Source: Algibacter pacificus
GTDB lineage: Bacteria; Bacteroidota; Bacteroidia; Flavobacteriales; Flavobacteriaceae
Direction of reading: 5' to 3'
Length of the DNA stretch: 64,000 nucleotides
Assembly: GCF_008033385.1 (NCBI RefSeq)
Contig: NZ_VOGY01000002.1
Coordinates: 1 to 64,000, forward strand
The translations under genes were made by a program, and so were the position numbers. Below the pieces are notes generated by a model. That model had not been told where the DNA came from, searched no databases, and saw only the letters and a program-made list of their open reading frames with translations. Every line of letters begins with the position of its first letter. The stretch's first letter is position 1. Positions 38,085 to 47,145 of the stretch are shown piece by piece.

Positions 38085-38483
38085 ATGAGTAAAATATTTT
38101 CCATAGCGTTATCTTTCATTATTCTAATTCAAAGTTTTGGGATAAGTCTAGGTGATATTGCACAAATTGATGAGCTTATTCAGCATGCGCAATATCATAA
38201 TCAGCGTTATGGTGATAATGTTTTTGTGTTTATTTCTAAGCATTACGGAGAATTAAAAGCAGATCACGATAAGGAACATCAAGAAGAAAGGGAAGAGCAC
38301 GAGCAATTACCTTTTCATCATCAATCTCATATATCTTCAGTTATTGCAGTGGTGTTAAATACTCCTAAAACGGAATTAAAACCTATTGAGTTTTCAGAAT
38401 TAAACACACATAAATTTTATTATCAAGCATCTTCTTCTTCACTACATTCAGAAGGGCTTTTTCAGCCACCAAGGCTTTCATAA
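38085..38483 (+). CDS. Small exported His-rich protein of a metal efflux operon
   Basis: A 132-residue protein with an N-terminal signal segment (about 1-23) and many histidines in the middle (HAQYHNQRYGD, HDKEHQEEREEHEQLPFHHQSH). Placement directly before a CusA/CzcA pump and a CzcB adaptor suggests a periplasmic metal-binding or sensing role. Similar small His-containing proteins precede such pumps in Flavobacteriaceae. I recognise no named family, and metal binding is inferred from composition. Confidence 0.7.
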   Translation: MSKIFSIALSFIILIQSFGISLGDIAQIDELIQHAQYHNQRYGDNVFVFISKHYGELKADHDKEHQEEREEHEQLPFHHQSHISSVIAVVLNTPKTELKPIEFSELNTHKFYYQASSSSLHSEGLFQPPRLS

Positions 38484-38564
38484 GTAATCACAGGCTTTTA
38501 GTTTTTTTAATTCCTTAATCGTTTGTTGGTTTTGGAATGTTCACTCAGATTATTATATGAAAAA

Positions 38565-41500
38565 ATGTTATCACATATTATCAATTTCAGTATAAAGAAT
38601 AAGTTTATTGTTCTTTTATTTACAGGCTTTATTATAGGTTTCGGACTGTATTCATTATCTCAAATACCTATTGGTGCTGTGCCCGATGTAACAAATAATC
38701 AGGTACAAGTTATCACAACATCTCGTAACCTATCTACCCAAGATATGGAGCAATTTATAACCTATCCAGTCGAATTGGAGATGGCAAATTTGCCGGGTGT
38801 AATCGAGATTCGTTCTATTTCAAAATTCGGACTTTCCGTAGTTACCATCGTTTTTGATGAGGCTATGGGAACCTTTTTACCCAGACAGCTTATTGCTGAA
38901 AAAATTAAGTCGGCTTCCGAAAAGATTCCGAAAGGTTTTGGTACACCGGAAATGGGCCCTATTACCACGGGCTTAGGAGAAATTTATCAATATATTCTTG
39001 ATGTAAAACCCGAATTTAAAGACCGTTATTCTGCTCAAGATTTACGAACCATACAGGATTGGGTGGTAAGACGGCAGCTTTCTGGGATTCCTGGTGTTGT
39101 GGAAGTTAATACCTGGGGAGGTTTTTTAAAACAATATGAAGTCGCTATAGATACTGAAAAACTAAATGCTATGGATATTTCCGCGCGTGATGTTTTTACA
39201 GCTTTAGAAATGAATAATAGTGTTTCTGGTGGCGGGTATATCGAAAAGGTAAATCAGGCCTTTTTTATTCGAGGGGAAGGTTTGGTTACTTCATTAGAAG
39301 ATATCCGAAATATTGTTGTTAAAAATACCAATGGTTTACCCATTTATATTAAAGATGTAGCTAAAGTAGGCTTTGGAAGTGCCACACGCTTTGGTGCTAT
39401 TACAGGAAATGGCGAAGGCGAAAAAGTGCTAGGTCAAGTGATGATGCTTAAAGATGCCAATTCTAAAAAAGTAATTGAAGCGGTAAAAGAACGTGTTTCC
39501 GAAATTTCAAAATCGTTGCCAGAAGGGGTTTATATTAATGCTTTTTTAGACCGTAGCGAACTTATTGCAAAAACTACGTTTACCGTAACTGAAAACCTGG
39601 TTTTGGGGTGTTTAATTGTCATATTTGTGGTGGTTTTACTTCTCGGTAATTTGCGTTCTGGACTTGTGGTTGCATCGGTTATTCCATTGTGTTTGCTCTT
39701 TGCACTGTCTTTAATGTACATTTTTGGGGTAGATGCTAACTTGATGAGTTTAGGCGCCATAGATTTTGGGATTATTATTGACGGCGCTGTTATTATAGTG
39801 GAGTTCATCGCTTTTCAAATCACTCAAAAGAAGGACAAAATTAATGCTTTATCAAAAGAGGGACGTCAAGAATTTAGAGATGATATAGCTATTTCAGGTG
39901 CTTCAAAAATGATGAATTCTGCCATTTTTGGTCAGCTTATTATTTTAATTGTATTCATTCCAATTTTATCACTTTCCGGTGTAGAAGGTAAAATGTTTAA
40001 ACCTATGGCATTAACGTTTAGTTTTGCACTCATTGGCGCCATGGTTTTTTGCTTTACTTATGTTCCTGTGGTGGCTTCTTTATTTTTAAAACCGTCTAAT
40101 GCCTCTCATAAAAATGTATCTGTAAAATTAATGAATGAGCTTAATAAAATTTATGAACCAACCATAGATTGGGCGCTACGAAGTAAAACGTTAGTTTTAG
40201 GGATTGCAGGAACTTTTTTAGCAATTTCAATGTATTTATATACTACTATGGGCGGGGAATTTGTTCCCACTTTAGATGAAGGTGATTTTGTTATTCAGCC
40301 TATTTTAAAAACAGGAACAAGCTTAAGTAATACGGTTAAAACGGCTACCGAAATTGAAAATATTCTTTTAAATCAGTTTCCGGAAGTAAAACAAGTGGTC
40401 ACTCGTATAGGTGCGGCAGAAGTACCAACCGATCCCATGTCTATGGAAGAAAGTGACGTGATTATTGTGCTTAAACCTAAAAGCGAATGGACTTCGGCAT
40501 CGTCTAAAGATGAATTGGCCGATAAATTTAAAGAAGCACTAGCTATTATTCCAGGGATGGAAGTGGAATTCACGCAGCCTATAGAAATGCGTTTTAATGA
40601 ATTAATTACGGGTGTTCGGGCAGATATCGCCATCAAGGTTTTTGGAGATGATTTGGATATTCTGGCAGAAAAAGGAAGTGAGATTGGTGCTTTAATAGAA
40701 AACGTAAAGGGTGCCGCAGATATTTCAGTTGAAAAAATTGCAGGATTACCAGAAATGAGTGTAAGATACAATCGAGCTAAAATTGCCAGATACGGACTTA
40801 ATATTCAAGAACTGAATGAGATGGTTTCTATGGGGTTTGCTGGAAAATCGGCAGGTAGTGTTTTTGAAGGTGAAAAACGATTCGATTTAGTCGTACGGCT
40901 GGATAAAGAAAAGCGACGAGATATTGATAATTTAGAAAATTTGTATATCGATTTACCTGCCGGTGGAAAAATCCCGTTAAGTGAATTGGCAGATATCAGT
41001 TACCGAAAAGGAGCCGCCAAAATATCTCGTGATGATACTAGACGTCGAATAGTTGTGGGCGTTAATGTACGTAATCGGGATTTACAATCTGTTGTAGACG
41101 ATGTTCAGAAATTAATAAATGAAAACATCCATTTGCCTGTAGGGTATTCTATTACTTATGGCGGTCAGTTCGAAAATTTACAAAGTGCAAAATCCAGATT
41201 AATGGTTGCCGTTCCTATTGCATTAGTATTAATATTCATACTGTTGTATTTCGCTTTTAAATCGGTAAAAGAAGCTTTAATTATTTACTCGGCAATTCCT
41301 TTAGCGGCTGTTGGTGGGGTGCTCTTATTATGGCTTCGCGGTTTGCCTTTTAGCATATCGGCAGGCGTAGGGTTTATCGCGTTATTTGGTATTGCAGTAC
41401 TTAATGGTATTGTGTTAATAGAGCATTTTAAAGAATTAAAAAATCATGGGTTTGAAAGCATGGAAGCTTTAATAAAACAAGGAACTAAAGATAGATTACG

Positions 41501-42902
41501 TGCCGTATTATTAACGGCTACTGCAGCGGCGTTAGGGTTTTTACCGATGGCTATTTCTACTAACGCAGGTGCCGAAGTACAACGTCCGTTAGCTACTGTA
41601 GTTATTGGTGGTTTGGTTACTGCAACCTTTTTAACCTTAATAGTTTTACCGGTGCTTTATGCTTTATTTAATCGTTTTAACAGGGGTAAAAGTAAACTTA
41701 GAGGGAAACCTTCAAAACAAGTTTTAGGTGTATTGTTATTATTGGTGTCTTTTAATGGAGTTGCACAACAAAGAGCAGGTGTTAAATTAAAGGACCTTAT
41801 CCCTATGGCTATTGAAAATAATGCCGGATTAGAAGCTGGGAGATTACAAGTAAAACAATCGGATGCTTTAATTGGGACTGCTTTTAGTTTTGATAAAACA
41901 CATGTGTATTATGAGTATGATGAGAATAATTTAGCTAGTAATAATGAGCCATTAAAGGTCTTTGGAATTCAGCAAGATTTTAAATTTCCAACGCTATATT
42001 TTTCCGAAAAGAAAGTTAATAAAGCGCGATATGGTTTAATTTCAAGTGGTTATAATATTCAGAAAAAAGGAATTGCTCGGCAAGTTACAGCGGCTTATTA
42101 TGCGTATCAAATTGCTAAAAAGAAGGAAGGTGTTTATAAGCGCTTAGATAGTTTGTATAGTAATTTTGAAAAATTGGCGGCAAGACGTTTTGAACTTGGC
42201 GAAACCAATTATTTAGAAAAAATTACAGCGGCTTCGAAACAAAAGCAAATCAGTCTTAAATATAGCGAAGCTCAAAAAGAGGTTTTACTGGTTTATAATG
42301 GCTTGTTAAAAATAATTCAAGTAGATGAGCCTATTAAAATCGCTAAAGCATCTTCATTAAAAGCAGTTTTAAATATTTTAGATATTGAAGACAGTGAAGA
42401 ATTGACATATTATAAAAACAGGGTGTCTCTTAAAGAAGCAGAACGGCGTTTTGAAAATTATAAACTGTTACCAGATATTAGTGTTAATTATTTTCAAGGG
42501 ACTAATTCTGGGTTGGGAGCAACCCTTTCGGGATATCAATTGGGTTTAAAAATTCCTATATTTTTTAGTGGACAAGCTTCTCGAATTAAAGCCGCTAGTC
42601 TTGCAGAGGATGTGGCAGTTTCAGAATCTAAGGCGTATAAAATTCAATTAAATGAAAAGTTTCAAGCGCTTAAAATTCAGTTAGCACAGCTTCAAGAGGC
42701 TTTGGACTATTATGAAAATGAAGGCGATAAACTTTCCGAAGAAATTTTAAAAACAGCTAAAGGAAGTTTTAGAAACGGCGAGATTGATTTCTACCAATAT
42801 ATCCAGAGTTTGGAAAGTGCTTATGAGATAAAACTAAGTTACTTAGATAAACTTAATGCCTACAACCAAACCATTATAAATATTAATTATTTAACTTTAT
42901 AA
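38565..42902 (+). CDS. CusA/CzcA heavy-metal RND pump fused to a TolC-like outer-membrane domain
   Basis: A 1445-residue protein. Residues 1 to about 1040 are a CusA/CzcA-type RND transporter with 12 membrane helices: GFGLYSLSQIPIGAVPDVTN at the start, the proton-relay region DFGIIIDGAVIIVE, and GVGFIALFGIAVLNG. From about 1050 a hydrophobic segment (VLGVLLLLVSFNGVAQ) resembling an internal signal sequence leads into about 390 residues of a CzcC/TolC-type outer-membrane factor with long coiled helices. It expels divalent or monovalent heavy metals using the proton gradient. A longer frame starts at a TTG (38523), but the ATG at 38565 (MLSHIINFSIKNK) fits the family. The adaptor gene follows 10 bp later. 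Confidence 0.93.
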   Translation: MLSHIINFSIKNKFIVLLFTGFIIGFGLYSLSQIPIGAVPDVTNNQVQVITTSRNLSTQDMEQFITYPVELEMANLPGVIEIRSISKFGLSVVTIVFDEAMGTFLPRQLIAEKIKSASEKIPKGFGTPEMGPITTGLGEIYQYILDVKPEFKDRYSAQDLRTIQDWVVRRQLSGIPGVVEVNTWGGFLKQYEVAIDTEKLNAMDISARDVFTALEMNNSVSGGGYIEKVNQAFFIRGEGLVTSLEDIRNIVVKNTNGLPIYIKDVAKVGFGSATRFGAITGNGEGEKVLGQVMMLKDANSKKVIEAVKERVSEISKSLPEGVYINAFLDRSELIAKTTFTVTENLVLGCLIVIFVVVLLLGNLRSGLVVASVIPLCLLFALSLMYIFGVDANLMSLGAIDFGIIIDGAVIIVEFIAFQITQKKDKINALSKEGRQEFRDDIAISGASKMMNSAIFGQLIILIVFIPILSLSGVEGKMFKPMALTFSFALIGAMVFCFTYVPVVASLFLKPSNASHKNVSVKLMNELNKIYEPTIDWALRSKTLVLGIAGTFLAISMYLYTTMGGEFVPTLDEGDFVIQPILKTGTSLSNTVKTATEIENILLNQFPEVKQVVTRIGAAEVPTDPMSMEESDVIIVLKPKSEWTSASSKDELADKFKEALAIIPGMEVEFTQPIEMRFNELITGVRADIAIKVFGDDLDILAEKGSEIGALIENVKGAADISVEKIAGLPEMSVRYNRAKIARYGLNIQELNEMVSMGFAGKSAGSVFEGEKRFDLVVRLDKEKRRDIDNLENLYIDLPAGGKIPLSELADISYRKGAAKISRDDTRRRIVVGVNVRNRDLQSVVDDVQKLINENIHLPVGYSITYGGQFENLQSAKSRLMVAVPIALVLIFILLYFAFKSVKEALIIYSAIPLAAVGGVLLLWLRGLPFSISAGVGFIALFGIAVLNGIVLIEHFKELKNHGFESMEALIKQGTKDRLRAVLLTATAAALGFLPMAISTNAGAEVQRPLATVVIGGLVTATFLTLIVLPVLYALFNRFNRGKSKLRGKPSKQVLGVLLLLVSFNGVAQQRAGVKLKDLIPMAIENNAGLEAGRLQVKQSDALIGTAFSFDKTHVYYEYDENNLASNNEPLKVFGIQQDFKFPTLYFSEKKVNKARYGLISSGYNIQKKGIARQVTAAYYAYQIAKKKEGVYKRLDSLYSNFEKLAARRFELGETNYLEKITAASKQKQISLKYSEAQKEVLLVYNGLLKIIQVDEPIKIAKASSLKAVLNILDIEDSEELTYYKNRVSLKEAERRFENYKLLPDISVNYFQGTNSGLGATLSGYQLGLKIPIFFSGQASRIKAASLAEDVAVSESKAYKIQLNEKFQALKIQLAQLQEALDYYENEGDKLSEEILKTAKGSFRNGEIDFYQYIQSLESAYEIKLSYLDKLNAYNQTIININYLTL

Positions 42903-42912
42903 ACATAACGTG

Positions 42913-44058
42913 ATGAAACGTAATATATATATCATAGTCGTATTCAGTCTTCTTTTTACTTTTTTTAGTTGCGGTGAAAAAAAGAACCAAACAACCGAAT
43001 CTCAAAATGAAAATAATACCATACAGGATAGTAGAATCCAGGTAACGCAAGCCCAGTTTGACCATAGTAAAATGACTTTAGGTGGTCTAGAAGACAAACA
43101 ATTTCCTAATACAATAAGTGTAAATGGAATGATTGATGTTCCTCCAGAAAATAGAGCGGTTGTTAATGCAACCATGGGGGGATATATTAAAACAACTCCT
43201 TTGTTAATAGGGGATAAGGTGAATAAAGGACAAGTGCTTGTTACTATTGAAAATCCAGAGTTTGTGACTTTGCAACAGAATTATATGGAAGTGCATGAAC
43301 AGCTTACCTATTTAAAAGCGGAATATGACAGACAAGTAACCATGAAAGCTGAAAATATTACCTCGCAAAAAAGCTTTTTAAAAGCAGAGAGCGACTATAA
43401 AATGGCCGTTGCAAAACATAACGGGTTAGAGAAACAATTAATTATGCTTAATATATCACCAGCTAGAGTTCGCGCCGGGAATATAACGTCTGTGGTTAGT
43501 ATTTTAGCGCCAATTTCAGGAAGTATTACCATGGTGAATGTTACAAAGGGCGCTTATGTTTCGCCGGCGTCGCCCATTTTAGAAATTATCGACAACGATC
43601 ATATTCATATTGAACTTTCGGTTTTTGAGAAGGATATTATGGCGGTTAAAAAAGGGCAAAAGATAGATTTTAAAATACCCGAAGCTTCAAAGGAGACTTA
43701 TAAAGCCGAAGTTCATCTGGTTGGAACCTCTATAGAACCCAATAGAACTATTCATGTTCATGGGCATTTAGAAAATGAAACTGGAAATAATTTCTTAGTA
43801 GGGATGTTTGTAGATGCTCAAATTATTACCGGTGTTGTTTCCGCGAAAGCGTTACCAAATACATCTATTATTGAAGTGGATGGGGTGTCATTTGTATTAG
43901 TTTTAGATGAAAAAGTTGGTGATATTTATTATTTCAGAAGAAAAAAAGTAGTGGTTAAAGATCATTATAAAGGCTATGCGATTATAGAAAATACGGAAGG
44001 TTTTGAAGTGAATACCAAATTTTTAACGAAAGGAGGGTTTAATTTATTAGGAGAATAA
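42913..44058 (+). CDS. CzcB-type periplasmic adaptor lipoprotein
   Basis: A 381-residue membrane-fusion protein with lipobox cysteine C20 (TFFSC). It has a barrel-sandwich (biotinyl-lipoyl-like) hybrid around a helical hairpin (about 60-200, VLVTIENPEFVTLQQNYMEV) and beta-barrel domains. It joins the RND pump encoded upstream to the outer-membrane channel, here part of the same pump polypeptide. A GTG three bases earlier is possible, but ATG is preferred. The usual His-rich N-terminal metal-binding segment is absent. Confidence 0.92.
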   Translation: MKRNIYIIVVFSLLFTFFSCGEKKNQTTESQNENNTIQDSRIQVTQAQFDHSKMTLGGLEDKQFPNTISVNGMIDVPPENRAVVNATMGGYIKTTPLLIGDKVNKGQVLVTIENPEFVTLQQNYMEVHEQLTYLKAEYDRQVTMKAENITSQKSFLKAESDYKMAVAKHNGLEKQLIMLNISPARVRAGNITSVVSILAPISGSITMVNVTKGAYVSPASPILEIIDNDHIHIELSVFEKDIMAVKKGQKIDFKIPEASKETYKAEVHLVGTSIEPNRTIHVHGHLENETGNNFLVGMFVDAQIITGVVSAKALPNTSIIEVDGVSFVLVLDEKVGDIYYFRRKKVVVKDHYKGYAIIENTEGFEVNTKFLTKGGFNLLGE

Positions 44059-44060
44059 TT

Positions 44061-44247
44061 ATGGACAGACAAACAGCAGAAAAGCACTATATAAACAGAA
44101 ATGGTGGCAGGAGTATGGTCCATGGCGGCTGGAGAGTACGTTTCTGTGAGTTCCCAAACCGAGATTGAAAAATGGGATTTAGCTCGTGAAAACCATGAAC
44201 GCATTGATACCTCGGAAGAAGAATTTGGGCACAAGACTTATTTTTGA
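44061..44247 (+). pseudogene. Remnant of a VIT/CCC1-family iron/manganese transporter gene
   Basis: Frame 1 begins MDRQTAEKHYINRNGG, the N-terminus of VIT-family proteins (EKHYINR). A second frame then reads AGVWSMAAGEYVSVSSQTE and continues IEKWDLARENHERI to a stop at 44247, the family's first-loop region. The first transmembrane part between these blocks is missing, the frame changes, and everything after the first loop is lost. What remains is about 60 codons of a gene normally about 230 codons long. It follows the efflux adaptor gene by two bases, so an intact gene was probably once the last member of this metal operon. Confidence 0.85.
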
Positions 44248-44288
44248 CTAGATGCCTTTATTGGGCTTTATTAGGTGTTAATATTGTT

Positions 44289-44786
44289 TTACTTCAAGGA
44301 AATAGAATCTATTTCGAGTTTAAAATGCTCCGCTTTTTTATTGGCTATTAAAAAGCCAATTTCTTCAATGCCATCCGCATCGTAATTTGGCATGTCTAGT
44401 TTTTTTCCTCTAAAAGTGGGGTGCATTTTGGCTAAAGAAAATTCTATAATTTCCCAATCTTCAGTGGTATTGAAATAGGAGATATAAGCCTGTTTATCGG
44501 AGGTTTTGTGTTTTATTCTAAATTGATATCTTTTTCCATCGCCTTTTACTTTCAATCTGATTTTTGAAAATTCTTTGGTACTTATTTTATCAAATTGATA
44601 TTTTAATGAAGAAAACCCGCCGTTATTTTCTAAAGATACATGACCTTTAAAAACACCTTTTCCTTCTTTATTTAAATAGAATGCTCCCGATGATTTTCCT
44701 CCCATAACAACATCGTCAGCATTTTTCCAAGGGGTGATATCGGAAGTTTCATTAAATTCGAAAATACTATTGTGTGCGTTAGTCAT
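44289..44786 (-). CDS. CIA30-family protein
   Basis: A 165-residue cytoplasmic beta-rich protein. The motif DVVMGGKSSGAFYLNKEG and the following GHVSLENNGGFSSLKY are characteristic of the CIA30 (complex I intermediate-associated protein 30) domain, a galactose-binding-like fold. Its bacterial function is not established. It stands alone, convergent with the decayed VIT gene. Confidence 0.85.
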   Translation of the reverse strand: MTNAHNSIFEFNETSDITPWKNADDVVMGGKSSGAFYLNKEGKGVFKGHVSLENNGGFSSLKYQFDKISTKEFSKIRLKVKGDGKRYQFRIKHKTSDKQAYISYFNTTEDWEIIEFSLAKMHPTFRGKKLDMPNYDADGIEEIGFLIANKKAEHFKLEIDSISLK

Positions 44787-44838
44787 CGTGTTATTGTTTG
44801 GAAATGGATAAATGTCAATTTTGGTTAAACCTGGTTAT

Positions 44839-45126
44839 TTAGCGTTTACTAATTTTATTTCTAGAAATTGCTTTTTGTCTAGAAGATTTAAAACGTAGAA
44901 TATCTGGATGGCGTTTTTTTAGGTGTTTTTGACTAACACCACTATTTACACGTTTTCTCCAACGTTTAAAACTGCTTTCTTTTAAGTTGGTGCGCATAAG
45001 CTTAATCACTTCTTTTTCTGGTAGACCAAATTGAAATAATATAGCTTCAAAGGGTGTTCTATCTTCCCAGGCCATTTCAATAATACGATCTAGATTTCTA
45101 TCGGAAAAGCATTTTGTATCTATCAT
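44839..45126 (-). CDS. TIGR03643-family small protein
   Basis: A 95-residue protein. The signature MAWEDRTPFEAI and EVIKLMRTNLKESSFKRWRKR identify the TIGR03643 family, which has no known role; the helical pattern looks like a small DNA-binding fold, but that is a guess. The start at 45126 (MIDTKCFSD) is chosen over one 12 codons upstream because it avoids overlap with the previous gene and matches family length. It is the last gene of a three-gene minus-strand run. Confidence 0.83.
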   Translation of the reverse strand: MIDTKCFSDRNLDRIIEMAWEDRTPFEAILFQFGLPEKEVIKLMRTNLKESSFKRWRKRVNSGVSQKHLKKRHPDILRFKSSRQKAISRNKISKR

Positions 45127-45133
45127 ATTTAAA

Positions 45134-45535
45134 CTATATTTTTTCCCAAACTTGGTCGGCATTTAAATAAAAACTTCCTAACGATTGAAAATTGCACTGG
45201 TTTGGTGCAATAATAGAAAGAAAAGATTCACCGTTGTCTCTTTTGTAAAGATGATATACTTCACCAATAACAGGTTCGAAAGTAAATTTTGCATTAAAAA
45301 TGAGTTTGTTGTATTCAAACTCTTCCATCATTTTTTCGTATTCCGCTTTTAGTTCGAGGTATTTAGCTTCAATCTTATGGTTTATTTTGTTAATACTTCT
45401 ATTTTTCCAGGCTATAGTATCGGTAGTCGTGATTACTGGGGCTCCTACAGAAGTAGCATAGGGTTTAATTGCGGCATCATACGTTTGAGTGTCCTCATTA
45501 AAAACGACTTGATCTGGTTTTTTCTCTCTTGTCAT
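45134..45535 (-). CDS. DUF2452-family protein
   Basis: A 133-residue soluble protein whose features match DUF2452: PDQVVFNEDTQTYDAAIKPY at the start, a coiled middle, and FTFEPVIGEVYHLY plus FLSIIAPNQC toward the end. Its function is unknown. It lies between the Lacal_2735-type gene (10 bp upstream) and the TIGR03643 gene (7 bp downstream). Confidence 0.85.
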   Translation of the reverse strand: MTREKKPDQVVFNEDTQTYDAAIKPYATSVGAPVITTTDTIAWKNRSINKINHKIEAKYLELKAEYEKMMEEFEYNKLIFNAKFTFEPVIGEVYHLYKRDNGESFLSIIAPNQCNFQSLGSFYLNADQVWEKI

Positions 45536-45545
45536 TTTTTTAATC

Positions 45546-45710
45546 TTAATTCAACTGCTCTAGTTGTTTCATGATTTGCTCGGCATCATAGGTTTTTTGA
45601 TCGCTCATTTTTCTGTTAGTTGTGGATAGGGTATGGGCTTCTTTCATTAGTTTTTCATATTGAAGTTGTAGTTTCTCTTTCTCCGATTTCTTTTTAAATA
45701 GTCCAAACAT
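45546..45710 (-). CDS. Lacal_2735-family small protein
   Basis: A 54-residue protein starting MFGLFKKKSEKEKLQ and continuing with KLMKEAHTLSTTNRKMSDQ, the hallmark of the Lacal_2735 family found in Flavobacteriia. It is a single charged helical hairpin with no signal peptide; its function is unknown. It heads the three-gene operon with DUF2452 and TIGR03643 genes. Confidence 0.85.
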   Translation of the reverse strand: MFGLFKKKSEKEKLQLQYEKLMKEAHTLSTTNRKMSDQKTYDAEQIMKQLEQLN

Positions 45711-45863
45711 GTTAATATACGTATTGATTATGTGTATAAAAATACAAAATGTTTAATTGTTTTAGGTATTTGTTAAACAAAACATTAATAATTTTTATTT
45801 ACAATAGGCCTAATAAGTATGAAACTGATGCGTGATACTCACTAAATAGCGCAATTTAAATTT

Positions 45864-46922
45864 TTAATCTTGAAAACTAATGGTAAATGTAGTGCCTTCA
45901 TTAACCTTACTTTTTACGCTAATATGCCCACCAAGGCTGGTGACATGGTTGTAAACTAAATACAAACCAACCCCTTTACTGTCTGGATTGTTATGAAACC
46001 CTGTGTTCAATTTAAATATAAGGTGCCCTATTTTGTCCATGTCGAAACCGAGGCCATTATCGGTATATTGAAATGTAGATACGTTGGTTTTTTTGAAAGT
46101 TTTTATTGAAACAACTAACGGTACATTAGGCTGTGCATATTTTATGGAGTTAGTTATTAAATTTAAAAAGATACTTTCCATATACGATTTATTAAACAGC
46201 ACACTGTCTAAATTGGAAAAATTTATATAAAATTTAGCCCCCGATTTGTCTATAAGTGCACTAATTAAGCTATGGGTTTTTTGAAAAGAAGCATTAAAAT
46301 TAACCAGCTCTAAGCGCTCTTTAGCGATGTTTTTATGCTGAAAAGATGCAACGTAGTTGTTTAGTGATGTGTTTAGCCCTTCGGCTGAAAGTTTAATGTA
46401 ATTAAGTGCTTTTAAGGTGTTTTTATCGGTTATTTTATTTAGATCGATGATATCTATTAAGGAAATTAAATTATTTATAGGTGACCTTAAATCATGAGAG
46501 GTTGTGTAATTAAGTTGTTTTAATTTTTCGTTGGTTTTATTAAGCGTATGTAATAAGGTTTGGCGTTCTTGCTCTAATTCTTTTTTATGGGTAATATTTT
46601 TAGCTATGGCATATATTAATTGATCCTTTTCAATAGGGATAGATGTCCAATGTAGCCATATAATAGCTCCTGATTTACAACGGTATCTGTTTTCAAAATT
46701 AATAAGGGGTTTATTATTTTTTAAGTTTTGTCTATATGCTGCGGTGCGGGCTTTATCTTCTTCATGAATAAAATCTGAAATTAATTTAGAGTATAATTCA
46801 TTTTCAGAATATCCTAATAAGTTCACAAAAGCAGGGTTAATTTTTACGAAATATCCTTCGTAATTAGCAATGCATAGACAATCCAAAGATATTTCAAAGA
46901 AAGGATCTAGTTTAGGGTACAT
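45864..46922 (-). CDS. PAS-domain histidine kinase
   Basis: A 352-residue soluble kinase with one PAS domain (about 5-112, CIANYEGYFVKINPAFVNLL), a coiled coil, HisKA with H143 in YTTSHDLRSPINNL, and HATPase with LITNSIKYA, DNGLGFD and GVGLYLVYNH. It has no receiver and no membrane segment, and no response regulator is adjacent. It is an orphan kinase with unknown signal. Confidence 0.9.
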   Translation of the reverse strand: MYPKLDPFFEISLDCLCIANYEGYFVKINPAFVNLLGYSENELYSKLISDFIHEEDKARTAAYRQNLKNNKPLINFENRYRCKSGAIIWLHWTSIPIEKDQLIYAIAKNITHKKELEQERQTLLHTLNKTNEKLKQLNYTTSHDLRSPINNLISLIDIIDLNKITDKNTLKALNYIKLSAEGLNTSLNNYVASFQHKNIAKERLELVNFNASFQKTHSLISALIDKSGAKFYINFSNLDSVLFNKSYMESIFLNLITNSIKYAQPNVPLVVSIKTFKKTNVSTFQYTDNGLGFDMDKIGHLIFKLNTGFHNNPDSKGVGLYLVYNHVTSLGGHISVKSKVNEGTTFTISFQD

Positions 46923-47145
46923 TTTTAAGGATTTACGTTATGGTTAGACAGGGTTAATCTGAGATACCTCATATTTTAGTAAAACTAATCTAAAATAAGT
47001 TATACAATATAAATTAAATATTGTGTTTTTTTGTAATGAGTCTATTGATTTTGAATTTTATTACAAATTTCTATAAATAAAGGGGTTATTTTAACCATAT
47101 AAGTGGTTAATAATATTGATTATCGCAATATCATACCGTCTTTAG

